Origin: Haliclona indistincta
Lineage: Eukaryota > Porifera > Demospongiae > Haplosclerida > Chalinidae
Length of the DNA stretch: 64,000 nucleotides
Direction: 5' to 3'
Assembly: GCA_964017065.1 (NCBI GenBank)
Contig: OZ024791.1
Coordinates: 6,004,547 to 6,068,546, forward strand
This document shows positions 37,224 to 48,109 of the stretch, piece after piece. The stretch's first letter is position 1. Every line of letters starts with the position of its first letter. The notes under the pieces are model-generated. The model was not told the origin of the DNA and searched no databases. It worked only from the letters and a program-made list of their open reading frames with translations. Both the position numbers and the translations under genes were made by a program.

Positions 37224-40200
37224 ATGGATCTAGTTGTAGCTGTACTTGTTCGGCAGAAAGATGGTCTCTACTTGTTCGTCCAAGGTGTTAACAAACAGCT
37301 AGAGCTACCCAGTAAGCCAGTGACTGAAGAAAATGGCGTGCTCTCCACTGCTGGAACTCTCCTAGAGGATGTGAGCTGCTGTCAACACTTGATCGTGTGT
37401 ACTATTTTCTGTTTACAGGTTCTATGTATTAATGCTAAGCTAAGATCGGTGATCAAAGTGGTACAGCTCCATGGAAGTCAAGGTGGTAGCCAGTTGTGTG
37501 TGTTTCTCCTAGCTGAGGGAAGCAACACAGGTGTAGTCAGTCTAACACCTCCTCAACAAATATATCAATGGCTCTCTAGTAAAGAGTTGAAGGAACAGAA
37601 ATCATCCATTGATCCGCTAGCGTTAACCATCGTCAGCCATGTTGAAGCAAAATGTGTATCATTCCCTCTCGAGCTCCTTGACAGTCTTGATACTTCAGGC
37701 ACACGAGTAGAGCCTCGCTACACCTCTAACTCTCTCGAGAGGCAGATGCTGGATGAATCAGGCTATAAACAACCAGGTAGGTAGGAGAAAAATAGTATGG
37801 TATCATAGAGGCCTTTCATTGGTTTACAGTATACACAGTATTAGTTTTGAATTCCTCCACAGAGCTGGACCAGATCGCTGAAGTGTTTCAGAAAGTATGT
37901 GGGTCACCTTCAGCTCTTATGACCAAGAGTGAGTTCACTACTATTGCTGAGGAATATCGAGTACCACCAGCACTGATTGACCGATACTTCAGGTTTGGCT
38001 ATCTTGTAGCAAACAGTACTTCTCATTATGCATTATGTCTCTCTTTATTTGCTCAGGGTAATGTGTGCTGTTGATACTATTGGTATGTCACTAGAGGAGC
38101 TTCAGTTGGGACTGTGTGCACTAGACCCAGCTACACCTCACGGCTCAGTACCTGGGCAAATACGCTGCCAGTTTATCTTCAGATTCTACAACAAATCAGG
38201 AAGTGGATCATTATCGTATGGCGAGTTCAGGTGCGTAAATGTCTTAGTTAACTTGTTGAAATGTTTGTACGTATTATTGCAGAGAAATGTACAAAGATAT
38301 TGTCACATTAAAAAAAGGAGCTCAACCGGCTAACTTTGATGATGTTGTCAATGAGAACTGGAGGTATGGTGGTTCGATTTATGTAGCACAGAATAGCTCC
38401 ACAGGGTTTCATACAGGATTTGTTGCCAGGGGGGAAACATAACAGTAGGGGGTCTGAGACTGAAGGGTATATACGCTATTATACAACTTTCATTGGCATT
38501 TTTTGATAGTTAGATACACAATATAAATGAGTTAGTGAAATTCAAGGGGGAAATCCCAGGGCACCCCTCCCCACTGTATGAAATCCTGCTCCATGATCTC
38601 TGCTGTAGGAGTTTTGGTGTATCTCCTAGAGAGGGTATCTCACTCAACAAGTTTCTCACTGTTGTTGGTCAACTGAAGTTCCGTGGTACCTCCGTGTTGT
38701 TTCGTCTACCAAAGTCTCCTATTGTAAAGGGAGATGGAGAGCAGTATGACAGGTCTCCCTGTCCTTCTCCTGTGCCCATGCTAGCAAAAGATGAGAAAGG
38801 AGACAGAGTCAGTGATGAGGAGATGGACACAGCTGAACCACTGGCGTCTTCTGGTTAGTGTTTGTTTATTATTGTCATGAGATGATGTCTTACAGATCTA
38901 TCGAGACCAGGTAGTAGCCGGTTTGCTTCTACAGTTCAGAAACCAGCTATTGTACCATTCTCACTTGATGAGGAGTCAGAGGGGAGTTACTCAGAGCCTG
39001 AGTTCACCATTGCTACACACTTTGTCAAGGTACAATAACAGTTTATTCATGCAATAAGTGTGGCTGTTGCTAAAGCTTTTATGAAAATGTACATGATACA
39101 CTGAGGTACATACTGTGCTTAAACATACGATGCACCTCATAGCACCTGACAATGTGCTAGTATCATGTGTATTGTGCACCATATTCTTAGGTCCGTCGTA
39201 GTGGTGCTCTGGCTGAGATCTCCACACTATGGGACCTTGTTGGTACTGGAGCCATGACAGGCAGTGTGGAGCAAATACTGGAGCAACATAAACCGAGTTT
39301 TGATCGTCTACCATCTCTCAATGCATTCGACAAGGTTTGTCAAACTGTGCAACTAACACTTTCTTCATTGTCTCCATTAGTCGTCCAAGTCTAATGAGAT
39401 GTTGTCTGGTCTGAGATATTTTGAGCACGTACTGAGAGACAACGGACGAGGCAAACCCAAGGAGGCGCTATCATGGGGCGCTATTGACATGACATCAGTA
39501 GCTCGATGCTTCTTAGCAATCTGCAGCCAGGCTATCAATGTGCTCTCTAGTGAGTCTCGTCTGTTGGAAGTATCTTCGCCTTGTTACGTGCTTGGTAAGC
39601 TAATGTATTACGTGCATACATCAATGTGTTTGGTACGTGATCCAGGTGATCTTCATGGTAACTTTCATGATCTCGTGTGTTTTGAGAAGGCACTGTGGCG
39701 CATGGGAGCAGTTCTGTCGCCGGCTTCTTTTCTGTTTCTTGGTGATTACGTGGATCGTGGAGAATTTGGTTTTGAGGTATGACTGTTTTTGTGCACACAT
39801 CAGTTCATTAGAGGGTTTCTGCAGGTTGTATCATATCTATTTGCTCAAAAACTCCAAGTACCGTCTAAGTTTCAGTTAATCCGTGGAAATCACGAAATAC
39901 GTGGAGTCCAGGAGAACTTCACTTACAAGAGGTGACTATGACTAGTGAATGGTATTTTAATGTGTGGTTTCTTGTCACAGAGAATGCCTCCAAAAGTTTG
40001 GACCATCTTTAGGAGAGGAAGTATGGGAGGCAACTAACAAAGTGTTTGATGTGATGCCCATTGCTGCTGTCATAGATGGAAAGGTATAGTCTTCAGTGAG
40101 TAAAGCTACTGTTTCCTTACCTACTCGATATAGATATTCTGTGTTCATGGAGGCATACCACATCCTAGTCTTAGTGGTGGTCTAGTGTCTTCTATCAATG

Positions 40201-40772
40201 ATATTCCAGTTTGTCTACCTGACCCTTCAGAGGAATGCGCGCTGGCTTGGGAGATAATGTGGAATGATCCACTTAGGTAAGAGAGAGAAGGGAGAAAGGA
40301 AGATGTCAGAGAGAGGGGTTGAGTGACAGTATGGTATGTTTAGGAAGAATGATGAAGTAGAAGATGGCGGAAACGCATCTCTTGAGCCTAATGACGATAC
40401 TGATAAATTTGGATTCGCAGAGAACAATTCGAGAGGGACAGGTCATATGTTTAGGTGAGGCTGTGAAAGAGAATGAATTGTATAAGCTGTGTTGCATGTA
40501 CAGTTGCAATGCTCTGGAGAGTTTCTTGAATCAAAACAACTTGTCACATGTGATAAGAGCCCATGAAGTGAAACAGGCAGGATTTCAAGTAAGAATTTCA
40601 CACTCTGCTCAGTTTTGCATTTCGCTCATTTTCTTCTTCTTAGTTGCAACAAAATGGTCGCTTACTGACAGTATTTTCTTCCTCACACTACTGTGGTTCC
40701 AGCAACGAGGCAGCTTGTGTGCTGGTAGATAGCTACAAGATACGTATAGTTCGACTAGACACTCGCTCGTGA
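37224..40772 (+). CDS. PPP-family Ser/Thr phosphatase with Nudix-like and EF-hand regions
   Basis: Roughly 835 residues in about fifteen exons. N-terminus (1-130): [20 protein letters not shown] and [16 protein letters not shown] look like a Nudix fold whose catalytic REUXEE box is degenerate. Then a helical region (about 175-300) with a plausible EF-hand loop, [12 protein letters not shown], preceded by a degenerate one; an acidic linker; and a complete PPP catalytic core from about residue 553: [43 protein letters not shown] and [12 protein letters not shown]. All metal-binding and phosphate-binding residues of the PPP family are present, so it should be active. It is not PP1, PP2A, PP2B, PP5 or PPEF: EF-hands precede the core, and GDLHGN/SSSHYCG differ from GDxHGQ/SAPNYC. 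ATG 37224 is taken as start because the Nudix-like strand begins there; upstream in-frame sequence is unsupported. Confidence 0.8.
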
Positions 40773-41043
40773 CGACATAATCCCTTCATCAGTTCCACAC
40801 TCATCAGTCATTCCCACGGACACTTCTTATCCCAGTGCTGCAAGGTATCTTTCGATCCAGCGGTCATGCAAAAGTTTATAGTAAACAATTAATAGTGTAC
40901 CAAAAATATAATTTTTGTGTAACTAGTACAAAGTACTGAACTTTTTGTAACTATAATTGTTGTAAAAGTAATTTTATTGAATGACAGATCATTTAAGTAA
41001 TACATGTAATATTTTGAGCATAGTGACATATGATCTTGTTGAG

Positions 41044-43311
41044 CTACTTTTTAAACCATGGGACTAGTATTGAGGTGGTTTGTTGGTATTGCTTGTATTC
41101 TGGTTTATTCTTCATCTGACGCGACTCCATGAGTGGTATACTGCCAGCAAGGAACAGTATCACCATGGAAACAGGTCCCAGGGCTAGCCACCACCAGTGC
41201 TGTGGACAGCTGCCAACAGCTATCAGGAACAATCCGGTCCAGAACAATATCTCACCGAAATAGTTAGGATGACGAGAATACTTCCATAGACCAGACTGGA
41301 ATACACCCTTGCTTGACTTTCGTGATCGCAGATGAACTCTCATTTGCTCGTCCTGCAGGATAATAATGAGGACGACAAATGGATACAATACAAGATCCAA
41401 CTGCCGCTCACTGCAATTGTTTCAATGAGTATAGCAAGTACGGTGACACTGCTTCCAACCACATCTATCCAGCCGAGTGGAGTGCTGCTGTTAGCTGCAG
41501 CATGCACAGGGAGACATCCCAAATACACTATCACTGTTGGCATGACATGTATTGCTAGGAATGATCCAACTGGCCAATACAGCACTCCCAAGTGCTCTTT
41601 TAGCAAAATGTACCTGCATCAAAAATTTTAATCACATCAAAAATTGTACAATCACGTGCGTTTTATTTACAGACAAAATGGCCGCCGCTGGGCTTCACAT
41701 CAGTACAGATTGGCAAGAGCTGGAAAGCGACCCTGGACTCTTCACTTTACTCTTAAAAGACTTTGGAGTACGCGGAGTTACAGTGAGAGAGGTTTATGAC
41801 GTCACGCAAGCATTCGAAGACCAGGTATACGGGTATGTGTTTCTATTTCAATGGACAGAGGAGAGGCGTGCTCGTCGTAAGGCGTTGTCCACCGTCGATG
41901 CTTTTGTCACAGACAGACAAATCGTCAAAAACATGTTTTTTGCTCACCAAATTGTCAACAATTCCTGTGCTACACATGCATTGATCAGTATCCTACTAAA
42001 CTGTGACGATAGCATTGATATTGGTCCTACTTTGGTTCAGTTAAAGACTTTTTCAACTGGTCTTGATGCTGAGAGTAAGGGATATGCCATAGGAAATATG
42101 CCAGAACTGGCAGCTGCTCATAACAACCATGCTAGGCCAGACCTTCCTCTCCCTAACAATGTAAAGAAAGGCTCAGTTGGTGCTTCGGCACACACCGTCA
42201 CAATGGATACTTTCCACTATGTGAGCTATGTGCCCATTGGGAACAGACTGTTTGAACTGGATGGTCTTAAAGAGTTTCCCATCGATCACGGACCATGGGG
42301 TGAGTCTGAGGCATGGACTGATCTCTTCCGTCGAGTAATTGAGAAAAGGTTAAAAGATGGGGATGGAATTCAGTTTAACCTGATGGCTTTGGTGCGTGAC
42401 TCGATACCACGCCTCTCTCAAGAGCTAAAATTACTTCAAAGCAAGGAGAAAATGCTGTTAGATACTGCAATACAACTAGCACGAGAAAAACTGGAATCCG
42501 ATGGGGATGAAAAAGATGCGTTTGCTAAGGTTCTTCGAAGTGTATCGGAAGCCCTTGCTTCCAATGATGTGCAGGAAGTGGCTATGCTGAGTACAGAAGG
42601 AAGGTCACTTGATGACCAGTTGAGAATAGCAACTGCTTGTGTCAAGCTAAACCACAGCAAGATTGAACAGTGCAAAAGAAACTTCCAAGAAGAGGTTGAC
42701 ACGATACAGCGCTACCACACGGAGGCTTACCGACGCACCCATGACTACGACCCCTTTATTACCACGTTTATCAAGGAACTAGCTACCAACAAATTACTAC
42801 CCAAGAAACTTGTTGAAAAAGCAACAGCTGGCGTCACGAGGAAAAGACCTCAGGCTAGAAACAGAAAAACTCAGAAAACAGCAAAAATTCAACCAGATAA
42901 TGACTACACTATGTGCAATGATAGTGATGATTAGATAGATTTATACACTGTAAATTTTATAATAATGCTGAGTTCCAGCAGGAAATCTTGTCATGCATAA
43001 TGATCGACTTACCTCCAGTCTTCTTTGTATTGTCCCGAAGTTCCAACTTCACTGAAGAACTCTACTGTCCAGTTGTACGTGAGACGAACACCCCAAGTCG
43101 TTACTAGCAACAGTACGATCGCTTGCCTGTAGCGATTTCCGTCCTGGGAGCTCCATGCGTAGTACAGAGCGATAGGTATAGGAGCGACAGACCAGTAGGG
43201 ATCATAGCACGAGGAGTTGCGAGCAATAACACTCAGTATGAACACTGCCACTGTTGCTAATATATCATAGATGAAGACGCGTTGGAGCACTGCGAGATCC
43301 AAGTACTCCAT
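41044..43311 (-). CDS. DUF1295 / steroid 5-alpha-reductase-like membrane protein
   Basis: Multi-pass protein of the DUF1295 family, related to the isoprenylcysteine methyltransferase/steroid reductase superfamily; no substrate is established. Three coding exons: MEYLDLAVLQRVFIYDILAT to GQYKEDWR, then YILLKEHLGVLYWPVGSFLA to AILIETIA, then DEQMRVHLRSRKSSKGVFQS to a C-terminal lysine pair. The signature GLWKYSRHPNYFGEILFWTG is the conserved SRHPNYxGE motif that binds cofactor in this superfamily. Five or six hydrophobic spans are visible. The terminal KK could act in ER retrieval. Intron 1 (about 41620-43013) is 1.4 kb and contains the whole BAP1 gene on the other strand. Start at 43311 because the preceding codons are GTG ATA. 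Confidence 0.85.
41678..42934 (+). CDS. BAP1: BAP1/calypso, nuclear UCH deubiquitinase (intronless, nested)
   Basis: BAP1 removes ubiquitin from H2A Lys119 as part of the PR-DUB complex with ASXL. A single uninterrupted frame of 418 codons. UCH domain: WQELESDPGLFTLLLKDFGV, QVYGYVFLFQW, FFAHQIVNNSCATHALISIL (nucleophile Cys), KGYAIGNMPELAAAHNNHAR, DTFHYVSYVPIG (catalytic His), RLFELDGLKEFPIDHGPW (catalytic Asp). The C-terminal ULD helix region reads RRTHDYDPFITTFIKELA, then a basic NLS-like tail RKRPQARNRKTQK. The long HCF-1-binding disordered middle of vertebrate BAP1 is missing, as in fly calypso (471 residues). It sits whole inside a DUF1295 intron on the opposite strand, which with the lack of introns suggests a retrogene. 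CACGTG at 41653-41658 is 20 bp upstream. Confidence 0.95.
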   Translation: MAAAGLHISTDWQELESDPGLFTLLLKDFGVRGVTVREVYDVTQAFEDQVYGYVFLFQWTEERRARRKALSTVDAFVTDRQIVKNMFFAHQIVNNSCATHALISILLNCDDSIDIGPTLVQLKTFSTGLDAESKGYAIGNMPELAAAHNNHARPDLPLPNNVKKGSVGASAHTVTMDTFHYVSYVPIGNRLFELDGLKEFPIDHGPWGESEAWTDLFRRVIEKRLKDGDGIQFNLMALVRDSIPRLSQELKLLQSKEKMLLDTAIQLAREKLESDGDEKDAFAKVLRSVSEALASNDVQEVAMLSTEGRSLDDQLRIATACVKLNHSKIEQCKRNFQEEVDTIQRYHTEAYRRTHDYDPFITTFIKELATNKLLPKKLVEKATAGVTRKRPQARNRKTQKTAKIQPDNDYTMCNDSDD

Positions 43312-43422
43312 TATCACTGGAGAATCAGAAGGGCACTTTCTAATTGATATTCATAGACATAGTGTCCATTTGTTGTCATGGATACTAACAACTGACTAAC
43401 AAGCGACAACCGCGCGGACACG
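43312..43422. promoter_or_regulatory. Divergent DUF1295/SAMD15-like promoter
   Basis: 111 bp between start codons; includes CAACCGCGCGGACACG near the SAMD15-like ATG. No clear TATA box. Confidence 0.45.
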
Positions 43423-43956
43423 ATGTCTGCAGAACACGTTTGTGATCGCGAAGAGTCGAATGAAGAAGTGCAGCAGCTTCCATCCTGTCTGGACTGGACG
43501 GCTGAAGAGGTAGCTGAATGGGTGGAGCGGTTAGGCTATCCACAATACAAGGTGGTATAAATCATGCATGACAACTTCATCTTGATAATAAGCTCATGAT
43601 CACACTAGGACTGCTTCATTTCTAATCATGTGACAGGTCGTAGACTAGTATGGATGGAAGCATCAATATTGCCTCGTGTTGGTATTACTGACTGGAAACA
43701 TATACAGGTGAGGTGACAGACCTATCGATACTCTAGGTGACACAGAGCTATCGATACTCTTGTCCTCTTTATACCATCACTGCAGCACATCTCAGGCAAA
43801 GTGCGTGAGTTACTTCACCTCGAGTCTCCGTACTGGAACAGGACCATCACACTGCCACATTGCAGTGATCTTGGAATTTTCCTTGAGAAAAAGAGCTTCA
43901 CAGGACGAAGAGCAGATCAGCTTCAATTTGTCCCCAGTGAAAATAACAATGCTTAA
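43423..43956 (+). CDS. SAMD15: SAMD15-like SAM-domain protein
   Basis: Three exons encode about 150 residues. After MSAEHVCDREESNEE comes a SAM domain: LDWTAEEVAEWVERLGYPQY, then CFISNHVTGRRLVWMEASIL, VGITDWKHIQ, ISGKVRELLHLESP. It continues with the SAMD15-specific extension WNRTITLPHCSDLGIFLEKK, matching the C-terminus of vertebrate SAMD15 (RSISLPYRDNIGLFLEQK). The vertebrate protein has a long extra N-terminus not present here. The function of SAMD15 is unknown. The stop is 78 bp from the stop of the avidin-like gene on the other strand. Confidence 0.8.
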
Positions 43957-44034
43957 AAAATTAATAGTAATACTTTCCATATAAAAATTATTCACAATTT
44001 CAAACAGTATTATGATAGTAACTGCTGTTATAGC

Positions 44035-44531
44035 TCATGGCTGCTGCAGTATGAATATCCCACTGCCGGTAGTGGTGTCCTCACCATCTTGATGTGCTAT
44101 AGCAACCGTCATAGTTAATTCCCATTCATTGGTGGTTGGTGCACGTTTCATATATCCAGTCCATGCTCCCAGTGAGTTGTAGTTTTCATAACTGTTCCAA
44201 TATGAAACCGTCCATCCCACTGTTATACCGACTGGGTCAAACAGACCCCTGAGTGGGAACTTTTCCACTTTTTGAGTCCCTTCTGAAATAAGCTCATAGT
44301 CACCAGCAAAAGTTGCATTGCGAGCATTGACTACAGATATTGTAACTGCTGAGTTGTCTCTGTAGTTAAACCATCTCTGACCAGGAGCTAACACAGTGTC
44401 AGCAGAGATAGACTGAAGGCTTGTGACAGCCAAGAATAATATGATGCTAAGCAAAACTAGAAGTAGAAAACCAAGTAAAATATTGATTGTGACGACAGTA
44501 AGGCTACTGTACTAGACTTACCGTTTTGCAT
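44035..44531 (-). CDS. Secreted avidin/streptavidin-family protein
   Basis: Two exons, 143 residues. A short first exon (MQNV start, ATG at 44529-44531) splices into a hydrophobic signal peptide, LLSIILFLAVTSLQSISA, then the mature chain. The avidin beta-barrel pattern is visible: GQRWFNYRDNSAVTISVV, FAGDYELISEG, FPLRGLFDPVGITVGWTVSY, YWNSYENYNSLGAWTGYM, then SGIFIL. The block VGWTVSYWN...AWTGYM aligns with streptavidin LGWTVAWKN...TWSGQY. Biotin contacts kept: Asn of WFN, Tyr43 and Trp79 counterparts and the Ser88 position. Contacts apparently lost: Trp108 (Met), Trp120 (Thr) and Asp128 (Gly). It may bind biotin weakly or another ligand. Two tryptophans in the barrel plus length support the family call; no EGF-like or other domain is attached. 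Confidence 0.82.
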
Positions 44532-44676
44532 TGCAACACCACGTTAGCTACTGTTAGCTATAGCTTGCTTAGTCAGATCATCAAGTCATGTGATGGTATT
44601 AGTAGTAGACTTTCTACTCTTATTCATGATAATAATGTTCGTGAATATAATTTTATTGATGTGACAACAAAGTTAA

Positions 44677-47600
44677 TTAAGTGAGTGAGTTCAGATACTG
44701 GCTCCACTTGTCCTCTCTTTCGGGACTGGATTTGAGCTCATAAAGGAGAATATTGCCGTCATTGCTTGCCTATTGGAAGCCAGAACAATAGTCAAGTTAT
44801 GGTGATGAATGGTTTGTCTCACCAAGGTAATAGTAGTAGAAGACACAGCCACCTTGTGACTGTTATGATAGGGAATGAAAATTATTGCAAATCTGACAGT
44901 TAGCTACTCACCAGGAAGATCCATCCACTGTTTGAATTGCATCAGCATCATTCTGTAATAAATCCCTACATAATAATAACAAATTGGATAAAAGGACTAG
45001 TTATACGCAAACAACAAACCATATCATTAAGTGGTAGTTGGCACTAAGTGCTACAAATGCTCCTGCAGTTCCTGCTAAGCAGTTCACTGAGTAGATACGT
45101 GTATCACACGCTACGGGCCACCTCACCAGAGGATGACCTGTTGACAGAATGAGTGTAACCTCACAACAGACTGCCTATTAGTTATACCATTTCTGGTTGA
45201 GAACAGACTAATACTTCCATCAGAAGAACTTGTGAGAAATACGTTTGGCTCAAAGGGACAAAAACTGATCGAGGTCACTGGAGAAAGGAAAAACAACAAT
45301 AGGAATAATAATTATTGCTTGATGATGATATTAATTACCAGAAGCACAACCTGATGAAGCATGATAGACATGTGGGAATGTTCTCTTGGTATAGCGAGTG
45401 TGGTGTAGTACAACACCCTGTGTAGTAACAAAAAATATTAATATTTTTAACAAGTCAGTACTCACAAGATCTGTGCCGACAAACACTTGATTTGGGTCTT
45501 CAGGACTGAATACCAGACAGGTAGCTATAGAACCAGTCAGTACTGTGTCAGATCTAGGAGAAACATCAGAGGATGAGCAAAGTAAGTACCACGCACTCAC
45601 AGTGGAGTAGGAAGGTGAAAGAGTGATACCGATGAGCTCAGGACTAGTTTTATCCTGCCTCCAGGAGCTAGTCCAAGCTCACTCTGAGAGCCAGCAAGAT
45701 CAGTTTGTGGTAGATCAACTACTACCCACACAGTGAGAACACCACTGCTGTCAATAGCGGCTAGTTGATAGGAAAGAGATGCTCCTTCTATAGAAGCCAA
45801 GTGACTCTACATGCATGCCTCAGTTTAGGCGTACCTTGTGTTTGATTAGGTGATCCTGTCGATACTGTACACAGCTGTACTATTGGCTGGGTATGACTGT
45901 TCAGACCAGCTAAGCATAGAACAATCTTGAATGCTTGATGCTGTCATCAATCCACTCACCAGTGTTGTATGTTGGTGCTCTCAGTAGTGTACCGTCATGC
46001 TGTTGATGATGGTGCCTGTGCATCGTGTGTGGTTCTCTGAGATCCCAAACCAGCAATGAACCGTCTTCCTGAAGGGCAATGCAATGAGTGAACGCAACGA
46101 AAAATGGTTCACTCACACATCCTCCGAACACGAGTGCTGTATTGTGTGGACTAGATGTAACCGAACGAGGGAGGGCATGACACACCAAAACACTACATTT
46201 CAAAAATTTTAGACACCGAGTAACTTGATGTAAAGTGCTTACTGTTGCTGTGAAAGATTGTTTTGTTTCCAGACGACCACTACTCCACTCCATGGCTCAG
46301 TGCTGCCTGGATATGCTGAGCCTGCCAACACCAGCTCACCAGTAGTATGAAGGCAAGTTGCAGAGACAAGCAAGCTACTGGATAGCTTGTGAGAGGTGCG
46401 AGTGAAGGGTAAAGAAGGAGCCGTGGACTTGTTACTGCCCGTGTCTGTAAGTGCTTCTTCCTCGTCAAGTAGTGTGCTGCAAAGCTATGAGAGCAAAGCA
46501 AGATTGAGGGAAATTCGATAAGAAAGAAAAATGTAAGACCTGTCCAGCTTTCTGCAAAAATTCCAGCAATCTCTGAGAGCCAGAGACCAGCTCATCTGTA
46601 AGCATGTCATTATCAACTTCACAATCATCACCTCCTACAAGACATCAGATCAACAGACCCATAAAATAATTATTACTAACATACCAAATCCTTTGAGATC
46701 TTCTGGCGGCCATTGCACCCATTTTTCAGCAGTCTTTATAGTATCTGTTTGTGTCTCATTGTCCTCCAACTCATCTCCAGTTTGACAAGCTACCTAATCA
46801 CAGAGGAGAGAAAATCAACATAAAAAGTGACTTATACACCACACCTGTCTGCTGTCGTCACTACCAAGTCTTCTCATGGCTACCTCATACTCAGAGGCAG
46901 GTACAAGCTCAAGTATATCAATAGATACGACGTCCATCTCCACTATCCTCTGTACCTCATGGGCTCTCTTTGTGACGGCTTTTGCTTTTGCTTTAGATCG
47001 AGAAGGAACAGAAGGTGTTGAGAAATCAAGGGTGGGATGAGGAGAGAGTATCAAGGGAGGAGGTGGAGCTGTTGGTTGAATAGTATTGCTGTCCGGTGAG
47101 CTCTGATTTGCCGTGATGTTACGATTCTCTTGATTGATAGCCTGTGATCAGTGTGATAGTATTAAATATCACATGTGATAAAAAATATTTACTTGTAGAA
47201 TATCTTCCACTTCATTGGCAGGTAGTTCATTCTCAGGTTCTTCCAACTCCTTGCCTTGGTCATCACCACTCTCAAAATCTTCCTCATAATCTTCCTTTAA
47301 TTTAGTAACAATGCACATAGTAGGGACTACTTATAGCTTTTACCTCAAACTCTTCATTATAGTACTCATCTTCTCTTTGTGGCTCCTCCTCTTCCTCAAC
47401 CTCCTCTCTAACCTCCGTCATCACCTGAGGCTCTATCTCGCTCACTGAAGGTGCTTCCTCAAGAACCCTAATTTTCTATATGGCCAAAGAATAGTTACAT
47501 TGTGCTTCATCATAATCAAATAATGTACTTTTGTTCCGGCTTGTGTCATCTCTTTTGGTTGTACAGAGTAGCCAGACTTCCTATCTTTATCTTTGATCTC

Positions 47601-47910
47601 AGAGCCCTTCACATCAGGCCGACTGGCGGCTGTTCTCTTATCTGTGCTGCTAACATGTTGCTCTCTACTTGGTTTACTCCTTCTTTTATCTCCATGGCTT
47701 TCTTCTCTCTGATCTCTTCCTCTACTTCTCTGCTGTGTACTCTTTGCCTCATTTGGCCCTCGACTTGCCCTCTGCCCACTTTGGTGCTTCAGCTGTCGGG
47801 AGAGCTCACTCTCGCTCCACGTGTCAGTTTTCTTCTTGGAGTTAACCTACAGAGAGACATCAGACTACCACACGATAGAGATCGGAACGACTTACCGGTC
47901 TTCCAGGCAT
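44677..47910 (-). CDS. DYNC2I1: DYNC2I1 (WDR60), dynein-2 intermediate chain
   Basis: Intermediate chain of cytoplasmic dynein-2, the retrograde motor of intraflagellar transport. Exon 1 codes only MPGRP; exon 2 continues VNSKKKTDTWSESELSRQLK, mirroring human KRRTKDDTWKADDLRKHL, then a long charged, Lys/Arg/Glu-rich N-terminal half (to about 47200). Then SEYEVAMRRLGS (human NEYDMYIRNFG) and a WD40 propeller with LLVWDLREPHT, YQLAAIDSSGVLTVWVVVDL, TDLAGSQSELGLAPGGRIKL, a block at 45470-45545 (DPNQVFVGTDL) and terminal DGNILLYELKSS. The order and the rare SGVLxVWVVV motif are specific to WDR60. About sixteen exons. Stop TAA at 44677-44679. Confidence 0.9.
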
Positions 47911-48109
47911 GATTGTTTGTCCTGAGGGCATGCACTGTGTTAGTGTTGCTACGCAGTTGCTACGGGTTGTCCCGCTAATCAAAGCCCGCCATACGCCCCC
48001 GTTGATTTGCGGTTTACAGTTGCACAGCAACTTCGACTACGCATACAACACGTGTAGCCAAAGGCACTCATCCTCGTCAGTCTGTCTGCAGCTTGCTTGT
48101 GAAGTCAAC
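47911..48109. promoter_or_regulatory. Divergent DYNC2I1/SPATA22 promoter
   Basis: 199 bp between start codons, with CACGTG at 48049-48054 and ACGCCCCC near 47993. A short plus-strand open frame covering it lacks any recognisable protein and is treated as non-coding. Confidence 0.5.
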
